Positions 32,556 to 42,366 are shown, counted from the stretch's first letter. The stretch: DNA of 64,000 nt from SHLQ01 sp964451305 (GCA_964451305.1 CAYVHV010000015.1:1-64000), one strand, 5' to 3'. The notes: a model not told the origin generated them from the sequence alone. Program-made: numbers and translations.

Positions 32556-32639
32556 CCAACGATCAACAACCAGTATTGGTTGACCGATTTCTCTGTCGAT
32601 TGACCGGGCGGCGAGAGCTCCACAACTAACGTTTACGCC

Positions 32640-33926
32640 ATGTTCGGAACAAGCAGCAACGTGATAATCACGACACTGGGTTCGGTCATCATGCTCGGAG
32701 TCCTGAGCGTTCTATTCATCAACGCGGTTCCTGACCCGGCTGGATCACCGGTTATCGCGGTTGCGCCAGCGACTGATCCCATGTTCCGACTCGTCGGTGT
32801 TCCAGCCTCGTCCGATGCCGAACCGGTCGAGTTTCGGGCGCGCCTGCTCGGGAGTCCGTCGCAGCAGACGCGCTCCGCGCTGCTCGCGTTCACCGGCGAC
32901 ACACTCGCCCACAGTTCCGTCGTCACGCAGGCTCGTGAGAACGCATCGGGGACGACGCGCGAGTATGACTTCGCGCCGATGTTCGACGCCGTCGCCCCCT
33001 ATATTTCTGCTGCGGACCTTGCGATCTGTCACCTGGAAACACCGTTGTCACCGGACAACACCGATCTCGCCGGATTCCCCACCTTCAACGTGCCCCGGGA
33101 GATGGCCACAGGTTTGCGCGACTCGGGATATGACGGGTGCACGACCGCATCGAACCACAGCCTCGACCGCCGGCCCGTCGGAGTCTCCAACACCCTCGAC
33201 GTGCTCGATCAAACCGGCCTCGGACACAGCGGTATGGCTCGTGACCAAGCGGAGTTCGACGAGGTGACGCTGTACGACGCCAACGGCATCACCGTGGCGA
33301 GCCTGAGCTACAGCTACGGGTTCAACGGTTTCCGTGAACCGACGGAGACGCCATGGCTCGTGAACGAAATCGATGTCGACGAGATCGTGGCCGAGGCGAA
33401 TCGAGCTCGCGATGCGGGAGCTGAATTTGTTGTGCTGTCGCTGCATTGGGGCGACGAGTACCGCCACGCTCCGAGTGAGTTTCAGCTCGAAAACGCGGAG
33501 GCGCTCGTTGCCGCCGCTGACATCGACCTGATCATTGGCCACCACGCACACGTCGTGCAGCCGATCAGCGTGGTCGACGGCGTGCCGGTCGTGTTCGGCC
33601 TCGGCAACATCCTGTCGAACCAGAGTGAAACCTGTTGCGCGATCGGCGCTCAGGACGGCGTCGTCATGCTCGTCGACATCCACGAGTCGTTCGTTGACGG
33701 CGGATCGGTCTTCTCGACATCGTTCGGTTACGTCCCCACTCGGGTCGACCGCACCGACTTCACGATCGTTCCTGTCATCGATGCGGTGGCCGACGCTGTC
33801 GCCGGTCTCGTCGAACTCGACACTGTGTCGCGAGATTCCTACATTGCCTCTCGGGAACGAACCGCCGACGCCCTCAACCTGTTCGGCAACGAGGTCGGCA
33901 TCGTCGAAGTCACGAGTGCTCAGTAG
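32640..33926 (+). CDS. CapA-like metallophosphatase-fold protein
   Basis: A 428-residue protein of the CapA/PgsA family linked to poly-gamma-glutamate and capsule export. An N-terminal membrane anchor (about 8-30, VIITTLGSVIMLGVLSVLFI) precedes the calcineurin-like domain: LLAFTGDTLAH, ICHLETPLS, TTASNHSLDRRPVG, VLSLHWGDEY and IIGHHAHVVQP with GLGNILSNQ, the metal-binding and active-site segments of the family. No pgsB/C genes are nearby, so it may act on another surface polymer. The final 40 residues are variable. Confidence 0.83.
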   Translation: MFGTSSNVIITTLGSVIMLGVLSVLFINAVPDPAGSPVIAVAPATDPMFRLVGVPASSDAEPVEFRARLLGSPSQQTRSALLAFTGDTLAHSSVVTQARENASGTTREYDFAPMFDAVAPYISAADLAICHLETPLSPDNTDLAGFPTFNVPREMATGLRDSGYDGCTTASNHSLDRRPVGVSNTLDVLDQTGLGHSGMARDQAEFDEVTLYDANGITVASLSYSYGFNGFREPTETPWLVNEIDVDEIVAEANRARDAGAEFVVLSLHWGDEYRHAPSEFQLENAEALVAAADIDLIIGHHAHVVQPISVVDGVPVVFGLGNILSNQSETCCAIGAQDGVVMLVDIHESFVDGGSVFSTSFGYVPTRVDRTDFTIVPVIDAVADAVAGLVELDTVSRDSYIASRERTADALNLFGNEVGIVEVTSAQ

Positions 33927-34043
33927 TCAGCAAAGCGCTGGGCATCTTCAAGATTCTCGATTAGCCGACGCCCCTGAGGCTCTGAGCGGTTTTCGATCAC
34001 GTCATCACCTACAGAAATCCGGATACAGATAGCCCCATTCGCG

Positions 34044-34985
34044 CTACCAGCGCGTGCTGAGGAAGTGGGCGATTTCGTCCACGGCTGCTTGGCTTGCATC
34101 GATGACACCGACCTGAGTGAAGAAGGTGTGGACGAGCCCGTCGTACTGGATGTACTCGACGTCGATTCCCGCTTCGCCAAGCGCGTCGGCATAGTCCTCG
34201 CCTTCATCTCGCAGCGGGTCGTACTCGGCCGTCATCACGATCGCTGGCGGCATGCCGGTGGGGTCGGCGAGTAGCGGCGAACAGCGAGGGTCATGACGGT
34301 GTTCGACATCGGGCACGTACTGGTCGTAGAACCAGCCCATGGCTGTCGTGGTGAGAAGGTACCCCTCGGCATTGTCGTGCAGCGATCCAACGGTCTCGCG
34401 GGTCGCGTGTGTCGCAGGGTAGACGAGCGCCTGCGCGCTGATTCGTGGACCGTCCACACAGTCGAGAGCGGTGACCGCAGCGAGGGTTCCGCCCGCGCTA
34501 TCGCCACACACCGCAAGACGGCTACCGTCCACGCCGATCTCGGCGCCATTGGCAGCGACCCATTTGGTTGCCGCCGTACAGTCGTCGGCTGCGGCGGGGA
34601 AGAGGTGCTCGGGGGCGAGGCGATAGTCGACCGAGACCACGGTCGCAGCCGTTGCCTCACACAACGCACGGCACACCACGTCATGGGTGTCGATCGTGCC
34701 GATGACCCAACCGCCACCATGGAAGAACATCAAGGCAGGGGTCGGAGTGCCATCAGCTGTTGCGGGGCCGGTGCCGACCGGCCGATAGATCCGGATACCC
34801 AGCTCGCCCCCAGGGCCAGGGATAGTCCGCTCAGCTACCTCACCGACCGCCGGGCTCACCGGAAGCTCAGCCGATCTCAAGTTGTAGAGGCGGCGGGCGT
34901 CAACAGGTGACAGGGTCTCGATCGGGGGAAGCTCTGCCTCGGTAGCAGCGGCGATCAGGAGTTCAGCTTGAGGATGTAGCGCCAT
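34044..34985 (-). CDS. Alpha/beta-hydrolase (HSL-family esterase)
   Basis: A 313-residue carboxylesterase of the hormone-sensitive-lipase group. Oxyanion-hole motif HGGGW (about residue 89), nucleophile elbow GDSAGG (about 160), acid in EYDPLRDEGE, and catalytic His in DGLVHTFF. The preceding VSVDYRLAPEHLFPAAADD segment is diagnostic. No signal peptide is seen; it is probably cytosolic and hydrolyses short-chain esters. It stands alone, in opposite orientation to its neighbours. Confidence 0.88.
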   Translation of the reverse strand: MALHPQAELLIAAATEAELPPIETLSPVDARRLYNLRSAELPVSPAVGEVAERTIPGPGGELGIRIYRPVGTGPATADGTPTPALMFFHGGGWVIGTIDTHDVVCRALCEATAATVVSVDYRLAPEHLFPAAADDCTAATKWVAANGAEIGVDGSRLAVCGDSAGGTLAAVTALDCVDGPRISAQALVYPATHATRETVGSLHDNAEGYLLTTTAMGWFYDQYVPDVEHRHDPRCSPLLADPTGMPPAIVMTAEYDPLRDEGEDYADALGEAGIDVEYIQYDGLVHTFFTQVGVIDASQAAVDEIAHFLSTRW

Positions 34986-35091
34986 ATAGACGGTCTACAA
35001 GGCTCGCTCGAACGACACAGAATCAGGCGGCGAAGAGTTGGATGTCTGAAACTCGCTCGGGTTTGAGCAGAACCGCTGCGAGACTGTGGGT

Positions 35092-36015
35092 ATGGCACAA
35101 CCGCGGGCGATGTTCAAAGCTGCTGACGCAGCGAACGATGACTCGTTCGCCGGTGCTGACTGGGGTCTATTCGTCGGAGTGTCGCTCATTTGGGGATCGA
35201 GCTTTCTTCTCATTGCAGAAGCGCTCGAAGGGTTGACGCCGGGCACGGTGACCTTGGGTCGCGTGGGTATCGGTGCCGTCACGCTTCTCCTCATCCGCGC
35301 CGTTCGGGGCGGCGCCAAGCCAATCGAACGCGAGGACTACGGATCGGTCTTTCTGCTTTCGTTGCTCTGGGTAGCGGTGCCGTTCACGCTCTTTCCGCTC
35401 GCTCAAGAACACATCAACTCTGCGGTCACCGGTTTGCTCAATGGAGCCACGCCAGTCTTTGCCGGAATCGTCTCCGCAGCATTGGTGAAGGTGGCGCCCA
35501 AAGGCTTACAGCTGGCCGGAATCGCGGTCGGTTTCATCGGCATCGTGCTGATCAGTCTTGGATCGAGCGGAGGTGGCTCGACCGAACTTCGCGGCGTGGT
35601 CATGGTGCTCGCCGCAACGGTTTGCTACGGGTTTGCGGTCAACCTCGCCTCGCCGCTGCAGGCAAAGTACGGTCCGATCAACATCATGACCGTCATGTTG
35701 AGTCTCGCGACGCTCTGGGTTACCCCGTTTGGCCTGTGGGCGATCGGCGACAACGAATGGTCGCTCGGGCCGATCGCTGCGGTCATCTTCCTCGGAGCCG
35801 TCGGTACGGGCCTCGCCTACTGGATCATGGCGACCCTGGTCGGACGAGTGGGCAGCGTGCGAGCATCGTTTATCACGTACCTCATCCCGGTTGTGTCGCT
35901 CACACTTGGGGTGCTGCTGCGCAATGACACCGTGACCGCGTTGGCCATCGTCGGCGCCGCTATCACGATCGGTGGCGCCTTTATGGCCTCGCGAGCCAAG
36001 ACCAGGTCGGCCTAG
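35092..36015 (+). CDS. EamA/DMT-superfamily transporter
   Basis: A 307-residue permease with about ten helices in two EamA repeats (about 22-155 and 165-300). Typical pieces are GVSLIWGSSFLLIAEAL, VAVPFTLFPLAQEHINSAVTGLLNGATPVFAGI and the second-repeat VGRVGSVRASFITYLIPVVSLTLGVLL. The start is the ATG at 35092; a GTG two codons upstream is possible. Substrates of this family include amino acids and nucleosides. Its TAG overlaps the convergent AAA ATPase stop inside a single CTAG (36012-36015). Confidence 0.87.
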   Translation: MAQPRAMFKAADAANDDSFAGADWGLFVGVSLIWGSSFLLIAEALEGLTPGTVTLGRVGIGAVTLLLIRAVRGGAKPIEREDYGSVFLLSLLWVAVPFTLFPLAQEHINSAVTGLLNGATPVFAGIVSAALVKVAPKGLQLAGIAVGFIGIVLISLGSSGGGSTELRGVVMVLAATVCYGFAVNLASPLQAKYGPINIMTVMLSLATLWVTPFGLWAIGDNEWSLGPIAAVIFLGAVGTGLAYWIMATLVGRVGSVRASFITYLIPVVSLTLGVLLRNDTVTALAIVGAAITIGGAFMASRAKTRSA

Positions 36016-36581
36016 GTCAGGTCGACCGAGGTCAGGCGGTCTCTCACGAACGCAAGGCGTTCGGTTGGAGCGAGCTTCGGAACCGCGATGGGTTCGTATC
36101 CGCGCTCTCGGTATACATCGAACATGTGCTGATGCACCGCCCTTTGGTACTGCTCATCTTCGACACGTTCAGCGTCATTCTCCCACCCAACCGGATCGAG
36201 TATAAAGACCGCCGCGTACCGGTGAGCACGCGCAGCCTCGCCCAAACCAGGAGTGAGCGGGAGTGACTCGGTTCGATGAAAGGCAATGTTGCACGGCAAC
36301 CCGTACTCGAGGAATACACGGTCGACGGGGTTGAGCCGTCGCTCGGCTGTGAGCATGGCTTCGAGCACTCGTGGTTGGAAGTCGTCAGCGAAGCGAAACT
36401 CTTCAGCGTCACGACCAGATGCGACGACTTCGGCAATGAGGTCTCGGGTGCTGTCGCCCGATGTTGACTCGCCGTCGGCGGCGAGAAGGTCGAGCAGCGT
36501 GGTCTTTCCCGACGAAGGTGGCCCGGTGATGACCACCCATCTGGTTTCGACCGGAGCGTCAGGTGGAGAGGCCGTGGTCAC
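36012..36581 (-). CDS. AAA_28-type P-loop ATPase/kinase-like protein
   Basis: A 189-residue P-loop protein starting at GTG 36579-36581, overlapping the M20 hydrolase stop. Walker A is GPPSSGKTTLLDLL (about residue 20); STRDLIAEV and QRRAVHQHM-type arginine-bearing helices follow, with FILDPVGWENDAERVEDEQ probably contributing acidic metal-binding residues. The layout is that of small AAA_28 proteins (predicted nucleotide kinases or ATPases). The substrate is unknown. Translational coupling with the hydrolase suggests a shared pathway, perhaps nucleotide or peptide scavenging (inference). Confidence 0.7.
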   Translation of the reverse strand: MTTASPPDAPVETRWVVITGPPSSGKTTLLDLLAADGESTSGDSTRDLIAEVVASGRDAEEFRFADDFQPRVLEAMLTAERRLNPVDRVFLEYGLPCNIAFHRTESLPLTPGLGEAARAHRYAAVFILDPVGWENDAERVEDEQYQRAVHQHMFDVYRERGYEPIAVPKLAPTERLAFVRDRLTSVDLT

Positions 36582-37945
36582 GTGCCGAAGTCCCGAACCG
36601 CGTCGATGAAGAACTGCGTGGACAGGGCCATCGATTCGATATCGATTCGCTCGTCGTTGCCATGGAAGCGATCGCTGTAACTGATGGCGTCGAGTGACGG
36701 ACTGAACAGGCCTGCGCCGTAGGCCACCTTGCCATGCTCGCGGTAGACGCGGCTATCGGTGAACCCGACGATCAGGTGCGCGGCGACATCGGCGGTGGGG
36801 AAGGGTTTGGCGACCGCACGCTGCATCGATTCCCACAACGGCGTGTTCGTCTGGCTCATCGATGATGGGTAGGCGAGCAACGTCTCGACCTCCACGGCAT
36901 CGGCGAGGTCACCGAGCGCGGCTCGCAGGTGTGCATCGACCTCTTCGGGACCCTCACCAGGAAGGGTGCGAATGTCGACCTCGATCTCGATCAAGTCGGG
37001 AATGATGTTGGATTTCTGTTCGCCGGGGGCGTTCACGACGTTCGGAGACATCGTCGTGTGCGTACAGCTATAGAAGTGGCTGGCCACTCCAGGAAACGGA
37101 AATTCTTCCAAGTACTCGTTGATCGCTCCGGGGTCGAGCAGTGCTGCGGTCGTCTCTTCGTCGAACCCAAACGACGCGACCTGACCTCTCCAGAGCTCGG
37201 AGAACTTTGGCTGAGGTCGGTACTCGGCGAGTCGCTGCACGACGGCGGCAGCTCGCACGAGAGCGTTGTCACTGCGAAAGGGTCGCGATCCATGACCGGG
37301 AGTTCCGCGCACCCGGATACGCCGCCATTCGATGCCTTTCTCACCGACGTTCATCATGATCGACGGCGTTTCAGGATTGCCGAGGTGGATGCCACCGCTT
37401 TCGGTCAGCACGTAGTCGGCCTCGATCGCATCCCACTCATTTTGGGAGAACCACTCGGCTCCGACGGTCGAACCAGCTTCCTCGTCGGCAACTCCAAAGA
37501 AGATGATGTCGCCCTTGGGGGTGAAGTTCGTGTCTGCGAGATGTCGGAACGCGACGGCCATCGACGACGTGATGTTCAACATGTCGACGGCGCCACGGCC
37601 CCAGATTTCACCGTCGATGATCTCGCCACCGAACGGGTCGTGGGTCCAGCTATCAGCGCTGACGGGCACGACATCGGTATGGCCCATGAGGCACAGGCTC
37701 GGCGCGTCGGGGTCTGACCCTTCGATGCGAGCCACCACCGACGCTCGGTCCGGGTACGGCTCATAGGTCTGAACATCGAGACCCGTGCCCTCGATGACGT
37801 GGCGAAGCACGTCGGCGTTACGGCTTTCATGACCCGTATCTTCGGTGCCGTCGTTGACGCACTCGTTGCGGATCATGACCTGCAGCAGCTCGATTGCCTC
37901 TCGAGTCAGTGCTGACTCGCTATGTAGCGCGTCGGTTTCAGCCAT
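36578..37945 (-). CDS. M20/M25/M40 family metallo-hydrolase
   Basis: A 455-residue dinuclear-metal hydrolase (peptidase/deacylase group of DapE and ArgE). Metal and catalytic residues: MGHTDVVPV (His and Asp), GRGAVDMLN (bridging Asp), ADEEAGSTVG (catalytic Glu-Glu), LTESGG, and the C-terminal FHGNDERI histidine. A dimerisation domain lies at about residues 195-330 (GTPGHGSRP at its start). No signal peptide. Substrate range is not deducible. The last 4 nt overlap the AAA ATPase start, making a two-gene unit. Confidence 0.88.
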   Translation of the reverse strand: MAETDALHSESALTREAIELLQVMIRNECVNDGTEDTGHESRNADVLRHVIEGTGLDVQTYEPYPDRASVVARIEGSDPDAPSLCLMGHTDVVPVSADSWTHDPFGGEIIDGEIWGRGAVDMLNITSSMAVAFRHLADTNFTPKGDIIFFGVADEEAGSTVGAEWFSQNEWDAIEADYVLTESGGIHLGNPETPSIMMNVGEKGIEWRRIRVRGTPGHGSRPFRSDNALVRAAAVVQRLAEYRPQPKFSELWRGQVASFGFDEETTAALLDPGAINEYLEEFPFPGVASHFYSCTHTTMSPNVVNAPGEQKSNIIPDLIEIEVDIRTLPGEGPEEVDAHLRAALGDLADAVEVETLLAYPSSMSQTNTPLWESMQRAVAKPFPTADVAAHLIVGFTDSRVYREHGKVAYGAGLFSPSLDAISYSDRFHGNDERIDIESMALSTQFFIDAVRDFGT

Positions 37946-38019
37946 GGGACCGAACCTAACGCACGGGCGAAAGTGAAATCGACTCCGGTTCGTTTGTCGC
38001 CGTGAGCAACGCTCGAACG

Positions 38020-39411
38020 TTAGCTCTCGGTGATCTCGACGCTAATCAGCTGTTCGCCGCGACTCGTTGGCGCAGCAGGATCTCGAAGGTCGACCTCAGC
38101 AAAGATTGCGTCGCCGTCGATGACCTCGCCGAACACGGCGTGCATTCCGGTCAGGAAGTCGGCCGCTTCGAAGGTGATGAAGAACTGGCTGCCGTTGGTG
38201 TTTGGTCCCGCATTGGCCATCGCGAGGAGTCCGCGGCGGTCGATGTCGGTGAGGGCGCTTTGCTCATCATCGAAGTTGTAGCCCGGGCCGCCAGCGCCAG
38301 TGCCGGTCGGATCGCCGGCTTGGGCCATGAACCCTTCGAGCACACGATGGAAGGTCGTCGCGTCGTAGTACCCGTCTCGCGCCAAGGCAACGAAGTTGTT
38401 CACGGTGATGGGAGCGGTCTCCTCGAACAGGTCGATGGTGAACTCGCCGTCGGTCGTGGTGATCACGGCCTGATAGTCGACACCGTCTTCGAGGACGTTG
38501 GGTGGGGCCGCCGCGTACACGCCGTCGCGAACGGCGGGGTCGACGCCAGAAAGTGCTCCGACACCAGCCCACGGCTCGAAGTCGTCTGGAAGCTCTTCGG
38601 CGAGGCCCGAGCTAAATGCTTCGGTGCATTCGGCGAGCAGTTCCATGATTTCTGTGCTGTCACCTTCTTGGAGGATGAACGTTCCCCAGAACGCGAGGAC
38701 GGAATCGTCGTCGAGGCCATCGGCAATGCATTCACGGTCGACAGTCACTGCGAATCCCTGTTGTGCTTCGCCTTGGAAACTGATCTGTTCGGCGAGATCT
38801 TCGGTGGTGACGCAGGTGGTGACCGCATCGAAGGTGAGTTGCGTTGCGCCTTCGGGAATCTCGAACCCGACCAGAAGCGCAGACAGGCCGGTGTAGGCGA
38901 GGTCTCCGTTTGGTTCGGCGGTGATCTGACCACCGATGCACGTGCGGAACTCGTCGGCGCCCGCATCCTCGAGCACGGACAAGCCAGCGAGTGAATCGAG
39001 GAGCGTGTCCTGATCGATGCACTCGTGGGTGTTCACAGCGAGGGCAGTGAATCCCTCCGGTTCGAGAACGTACCCCTGGGTGCCAAAGCCATTGAATACT
39101 TCGGTCAGCTGCGAATCGCCTTCGCTGTTGTCGACCAAGCAGGTGAGCTCTTCGCCAGCCGGGGGTACTCCGGTAAGTGCGAGGACAAGGTTGGTGACCG
39201 ACTCAGGATCGACGGGACCCGTCAGGTCGGGGAGGGCACCGTCTACACCCTCGAGAGCCGAAGGTTCAACGTTGGACTCGGTGTCGTTTGTGTCCTCGCC
39301 ACCGGAGTCACCGGCGGCTGCGTCGGTGGCATCGCTACCGCCACACGCCGAGATGATGAGTGCGAGTCCAAATAGGGCAGCCGCGAGAGCGCGGAAACGG
39401 TTCTTAGCCAT
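38020..39411 (-). CDS. Lipoprotein peptidyl-prolyl isomerase (cyclophilin) with Cys-rich N-terminal domain
   Basis: A 463-residue lipoprotein starting MAKNRFRALAAALFG with lipobox LIISACGG. Residues about 75-290 form an uncharacterised domain with evenly placed Cys residues (ELTCLVD, THECID, FRTCIGG, TTCVTTE, DRECIAD, LAECTEA), suggestive of a repeated disulfide-bonded module. The C-terminal 165 residues are a cyclophilin: FTIDLFEETAPITVNNF, DGYYDATTFHRVLEGFMAQAGDPTG (core FHR, M and Q active-site residues), NTNGSQFFIT and HAVFGEVIDG. It probably catalyses prolyl isomerisation of exported proteins. The N-terminal domain's function is unknown. Confidence 0.82.
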   Translation of the reverse strand: MAKNRFRALAAALFGLALIISACGGSDATDAAAGDSGGEDTNDTESNVEPSALEGVDGALPDLTGPVDPESVTNLVLALTGVPPAGEELTCLVDNSEGDSQLTEVFNGFGTQGYVLEPEGFTALAVNTHECIDQDTLLDSLAGLSVLEDAGADEFRTCIGGQITAEPNGDLAYTGLSALLVGFEIPEGATQLTFDAVTTCVTTEDLAEQISFQGEAQQGFAVTVDRECIADGLDDDSVLAFWGTFILQEGDSTEIMELLAECTEAFSSGLAEELPDDFEPWAGVGALSGVDPAVRDGVYAAAPPNVLEDGVDYQAVITTTDGEFTIDLFEETAPITVNNFVALARDGYYDATTFHRVLEGFMAQAGDPTGTGAGGPGYNFDDEQSALTDIDRRGLLAMANAGPNTNGSQFFITFEAADFLTGMHAVFGEVIDGDAIFAEVDLRDPAAPTSRGEQLISVEITES

Positions 39412-39514
39412 CGAATAGCTATAACAGGCCGGAGGCAAAACACCTCGGACGTGTGACTACTTCTATGCCTCTACTTACCTCTGCTTCAGCCTTCTGAACA
39501 GGCTCTGGGCGCCG

Positions 39515-40177
39515 CTAAAAGCTGAGGACGAGGATCAACAGGGTGAGCGCCACCACAAAGGCGACGGCGATGACCCCGTACAAGATCTGATCGGTCCGTC
39601 GTTTCGCTGCATCTGGATCGATCGCTTCCTGAGCCTCGATCGACGCACCCGCCTGTCGAAGGGCGTCGACGACACCGTCGATCGTCTTGCCGGTCGTGTC
39701 GACGGCGGTGAACTTGCCGTAGGCCTCGCTTCGCTCTGCCATCAGCGACTCGATCGTGGCAGCCACGTCATTCGAGTCCGCCAACAGCGGCCGTCCCTCG
39801 ACGCCATCGGCGAGAACTCGCTCGTGGATCTCGGCGGCGTCAGCGGTCAGTGTGTAGACCTGCGCACCGAGGAAGGCGACCACGTTGTCGTGGTCGAGCA
39901 GTGTGCCCCCGCCCGTGGCGATCACCTGATTGCGTTTCGGTGCGAACTCGGCGACCGTCTCGCGCTCGATGGCTCGGAAGCGTTCCTCTCCGCCGTTGGC
40001 GAAGATCTCGGGAATGCTGCCATGTTTGGCGGTGATCTCGGCGTCGAGATCGACGAACGTGCGGCCGGTGATCGTGGCGATTCGTCGACCGACGGCGCTC
40101 TTTCCGGTCGCCATAAAGCCGGTCAGGACGATGTTGGGGCTGAGCGGATCGGACACAGGCTCCAAGTTATGCGGCAC
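39515..40177 (-). CDS. aroK: Shikimate kinase with C-terminal transmembrane helix
   Basis: A 220-residue protein. Residues 15-175 are a complete shikimate kinase: Walker A GFMATGKSAVG, DLDAEI (shikimate-binding Asp), FRAIERE (Arg), ATGGGTLLD, and a lid region with GRPLL. It phosphorylates shikimate at O3 in aromatic amino acid synthesis. The last about 25 residues (YGVIAVAFVVALTLLILVL) form a transmembrane helix after a charged DAAKRRTDQ linker, which typical 170-residue AroK proteins lack; the gene may be a membrane-anchored variant. GTG start. It follows dxs by 80 bp, apart from the usual aroCKB cluster. Confidence 0.8.
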   Translation of the reverse strand: MPHNLEPVSDPLSPNIVLTGFMATGKSAVGRRIATITGRTFVDLDAEITAKHGSIPEIFANGGEERFRAIERETVAEFAPKRNQVIATGGGTLLDHDNVVAFLGAQVYTLTADAAEIHERVLADGVEGRPLLADSNDVAATIESLMAERSEAYGKFTAVDTTGKTIDGVVDALRQAGASIEAQEAIDPDAAKRRTDQILYGVIAVAFVVALTLLILVLSF

Positions 40178-40257
40178 GGACCCACGACGTGTCGATACCG
40201 GATGCTTCGCTCATCGGCTCAGACGTCGGCTCGAAGAGCGATCGATCTCGTGCCGAC

Positions 40258-42120
40258 CTAGTCGGGCTGGTCTTCGCGGGCGCTTTCGACCACAGAAACA
40301 ATGCCTGCCGCGTCGAGTCCGTAGCGGGACAGGATCGTCGCTGGCTTGTCGTGTGGGATGTAGGCGCGCGGCATGCCGAGTACACGAATCTCGCAACTCG
40401 ACGCGTCGGCTCCGATCGAGTGCATGTAGGACTCGATCTTGTCGCGGAAGCCATCTCCGGCACCGCCATTGCGCAATCCATCTTCGATCGTGATGACCAG
40501 CGAATGGCCTGCTGCACTCTCGATCATCTCGGGGTCAGGCGGCGACACCACCCGGGGATCCCAGACGGTCGATGAGATTCCCTTTGCCTCTAACAATTCG
40601 GCGGCCTCGGTTGCCTCCGCGAGCATCTTGCCGACCCCGATGATGCAAACATCGGTTCCCTCACGAGCCTTTCGAGCATGCAACCCAACACCGACTTCGC
40701 GTTCGGTGACAGATGGCGCGGCTTGTTTCGTCCAGCGGATCATCGCTGGCCCATCGGTACAGAGATCGACGGCGTCGCTGAGCTGCACTTGAAGTTCTTG
40801 GTAGCTCGACGGTGCAAAAACCGTCATGCCGGGCACCTTTGTAAAGAGCACCATGTCGAGCAGTCCGTGGTGTGATGGTCCGTCGTCGCCGGTGACGCCG
40901 GCCCGATCGAGACAGAAGATGACCGGCTGGCGGTGGAGGCCCACATCGAGGTTGACCTGGTCGAACGCTCGCGTCATGAACGTTGAGTACACGGCAACGA
41001 CGGGGCGCAGGCCGCCCATGGCCATTCCGGCAGCGGCGGTGACGGCGTGCTGTTCGGCAATACCGACATCGAAGGTGCGATCGGGGAAGCGCTCGCGAAA
41101 GGGGAGCAGACCCGTCGAGTCGGGCATCGCCGCGGTGATCGCAACCAGCTCGGGATGCTCCTCGGCCTTTTTGATCAAGGTCTCGGTAAAGGCTTGGGTG
41201 TAGCTTCCCGCCTTGATACCGGACGTGTCGTGCATGTTCTTGATCGGATCGTTCTCCGCCGGAGCGTAGCCGCGACCCTTTTGGGTGAGGACGTGAACCA
41301 CGGTCGGTCCGTCGAACTCATTTGCGTTCCGTAGAGCTGCTTCGAGGCCTTCGATGTCGTGACCATCGAATGGGCCGAGGTAATGGACACCAAGGTTCTC
41401 AAAGAACGCAGGCGGTTCCCACATGTGCCGGATCGCAGCTTTCGTCGCGTGGATCGAACGCTCGAGGTGATCGCCGACCCACGGAATGTTCTCGGCGATC
41501 TGTTCCATCTTTGCCTGACGGCGCATATAGACCGGGTTGGAACGGATCTTGACGAGCGAATCGGTGAGTAGCGATACCGTCGGGGCGTACGAACGTCCGT
41601 TGTCGTTCAAAACGATCGTGACGTTGCTCTTGGAGTGGCCGAGGTTGTTAATTCCCTCATATGCCATGCCGCCGGTGAGTGCCCCGTCACCGATGACCGC
41701 AATGATGCGACGCCCGGATCCAGCGTCTGATGCTTCAGCGGTCGCGAGACCATGGGCGTAGCTCAGAACGGTCGATGCATGACTGTTCTCGATCCAATCG
41801 TGCGGGCTCTCTTCCCGAGATGGATAGCCGCTGATGCCGTCTGGCTGACGGAGCCCCTCGAAGGCGGAAACTCGACCGGTCAACATCTTGTGGACATACG
41901 TTTGGTGTCCGGTATCCCACAACATGATGTCGTTCGGCGAGTCGAATACGCGGTGGAGCGCAATCGTGAGTTCTACCGCACCAAGGTTTGAGCCGAGATG
42001 GCCGCCGGTCTTTGAGACCGAAGCGACGATCAGCTCACGGATCTCTTCGCAGAGCGCGCTGAGTTGCGCATGGGTGAGCGCATCAAGATCGCTCGGACCG
42101 GTAATGGTCGACAGCAACAT
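40258..42120 (-). CDS. dxs: 1-deoxy-D-xylulose-5-phosphate synthase
   Basis: A 620-residue thiamine-diphosphate enzyme catalysing the first step of the MEP isoprenoid pathway from pyruvate and glyceraldehyde 3-phosphate. Start MLLSTITGP; a GTG directly upstream is less likely. The TPP and Mg motif is GDGALTGGMAYEGINNLG...LNDNGRSYAPTVS, DTGHQTYVHKMLTG precedes it, and the transketolase C-terminal region includes AEQHAVTAAAGMA and CLDRAGVTGDDGPSHHG. All landmarks are intact. It is followed on the same strand by aroK. Confidence 0.95.
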   Translation of the reverse strand: MLLSTITGPSDLDALTHAQLSALCEEIRELIVASVSKTGGHLGSNLGAVELTIALHRVFDSPNDIMLWDTGHQTYVHKMLTGRVSAFEGLRQPDGISGYPSREESPHDWIENSHASTVLSYAHGLATAEASDAGSGRRIIAVIGDGALTGGMAYEGINNLGHSKSNVTIVLNDNGRSYAPTVSLLTDSLVKIRSNPVYMRRQAKMEQIAENIPWVGDHLERSIHATKAAIRHMWEPPAFFENLGVHYLGPFDGHDIEGLEAALRNANEFDGPTVVHVLTQKGRGYAPAENDPIKNMHDTSGIKAGSYTQAFTETLIKKAEEHPELVAITAAMPDSTGLLPFRERFPDRTFDVGIAEQHAVTAAAGMAMGGLRPVVAVYSTFMTRAFDQVNLDVGLHRQPVIFCLDRAGVTGDDGPSHHGLLDMVLFTKVPGMTVFAPSSYQELQVQLSDAVDLCTDGPAMIRWTKQAAPSVTEREVGVGLHARKAREGTDVCIIGVGKMLAEATEAAELLEAKGISSTVWDPRVVSPPDPEMIESAAGHSLVITIEDGLRNGGAGDGFRDKIESYMHSIGADASSCEIRVLGMPRAYIPHDKPATILSRYGLDAAGIVSVVESAREDQPD

Positions 42121-42366
42121 CACTGCTCACGATAGCCCCAGATGGCTAAAGAGGCCCGATGTAGTGGGCAGAGCTTCTCACGACCACGATCGGCCCGGCG
42201 TACAAATGGGTCAATCTCGGACAGGCCGATGCGGAAAATGTCCACATTGAATCGATTGGAGTGAAAATTTGAGACGTACGAATAAGTCAGGAACAACCTG
42301 TGGGTTGGGGATAACCAGTTGTGGAGAGGTGGTTCTCTAAGAGGTACGCAAGAAAGGTATAAGCCC

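Noticed and set aside
42306..42314. DnaA-box-like TGGGGATAA upstream of the VanZ-like gene
   Set aside because: A single site with one mismatch, no cluster of boxes and no dnaA/dnaN/recF nearby; not an origin.
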